NCBI RefSeq assembly: GCF_017591435.1
Contig: NC_059269.1
Coordinates: 2,005,378 to 2,069,377 of the forward strand
Source: Portunus trituberculatus
Taxonomy: Eukaryota > Arthropoda > Malacostraca > Decapoda > Portunidae
Length of the DNA: 64,000 bases
Direction of reading: 5' to 3'
The first letter of the stretch is position 1. Every line of letters begins with the position of its first letter. Below are positions 63,725 to 64,000 of this stretch, one piece after another. Both the position numbers and the translations under genes were made by a program. The notes beneath the pieces are model-generated. The model was given only the letters and a program-made list of their open reading frames with translations. It made no database searches and was not told the origin of the DNA.

Positions 63725-64000
63725 TATGTCAGATGCCCACATCATAAGTGAAATATGAGAAATATGAAGATACAAGAAATAAAGATATATGGATGTATGA
63801 TAGTTCGCCAGTATGCGGTGTGTAGCCGTATCCAGCCATAAAAGAGATTAGGAAAGGCAGGAAGGTCAAAAGGAAGCATTTAATGACCCAGGCCAGTTGA
63901 CCCAGGGCAGCCCGGGCAGATATATATAGCCCAGGTCAGGTAAACATTCTGTGGTATTGTTCATACCACACGTGGAGTTCACGTGAGCTTGTACTTGATT
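63725..64000 (-). repeat. Inverted copy of 49311-49602
   Basis: Reverse complement with few differences, continuing to the last base, so the repeat extends beyond the window. Confidence 0.93.

Overview
The window is non-coding eukaryotic DNA dominated by repeats. Long (GA/CT)n, (TA)n, (AGT/AGC)n and (AAT)n microsatellites, tRNA-derived SINEs, degenerate non-LTR retrotransposons and a (TTAGG)n-type interstitial repeat (the common arthropod telomere motif) together suggest an arthropod, most likely a decapod crustacean. That assignment is inference. I find no ordinary single-copy host gene with exons. Almost everything protein-like belongs to a mobile element or to a broken multicopy family.

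Layout. Bases 1-31128 are a tandem segmental duplication. Copy 1 is 1-16711 and copy 2 starts at 16712. Each copy carries, in order, a compound trinucleotide tract, two tRNA-like segments, a 48-bp minisatellite, GT/GA tracts, a minus-strand LINE with endonuclease and reverse transcriptase (called LINE-J here), a plus-strand 5'-truncated LINE (LINE-K), and a roughly 4.7-kb purine-rich minisatellite with a unit near 41 bp. The second minisatellite is split by a block of about 5 kb (31129-36106). That block holds an AT-rich satellite, a broken FLYWCH/MULE-type transposase gene, a 1.3-kb TA array and seven phased GCGCCAAAA motifs.

From 36.3 to 39.0 kb there is GC-rich and then AT-rich DNA without recognisable genes. 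Bases 39.0-43.3 kb are a CR1-like LINE whose ORF1 (SGNH-hydrolase type) is intact and whose ORF2 is broken. Bases 43.8-45.0 kb are an inverted third copy of part of the duplicated unit, lacking LINE-K. Bases 45.98-53.28 kb form a large inverted repeat (arms about 1.4 kb, spacer about 4.5 kb). A broken XPG/FEN1-like nuclease gene lies between two TA arrays at 53.7-54.3 kb. A head-to-head SINE pair is at 55.3-56.0 kb, a LINE 5' fragment at 56.4-57.7 kb, interstitial telomere-like repeats at 59.2-59.5 kb, and a frameshifted multicopy-family gene on the minus strand at 59.7-62.0 kb. The last 276 bases are an inverted copy of 49311-49602.

The genes do not form a pathway. The coherent story is structural: old retroelements, some without a catalytic aspartate, were carried into a tandem duplication, then invaded, inverted and reshaped by microsatellite growth. 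Many of the apparent frameshifts lie in homopolymers, so some could be sequencing errors.
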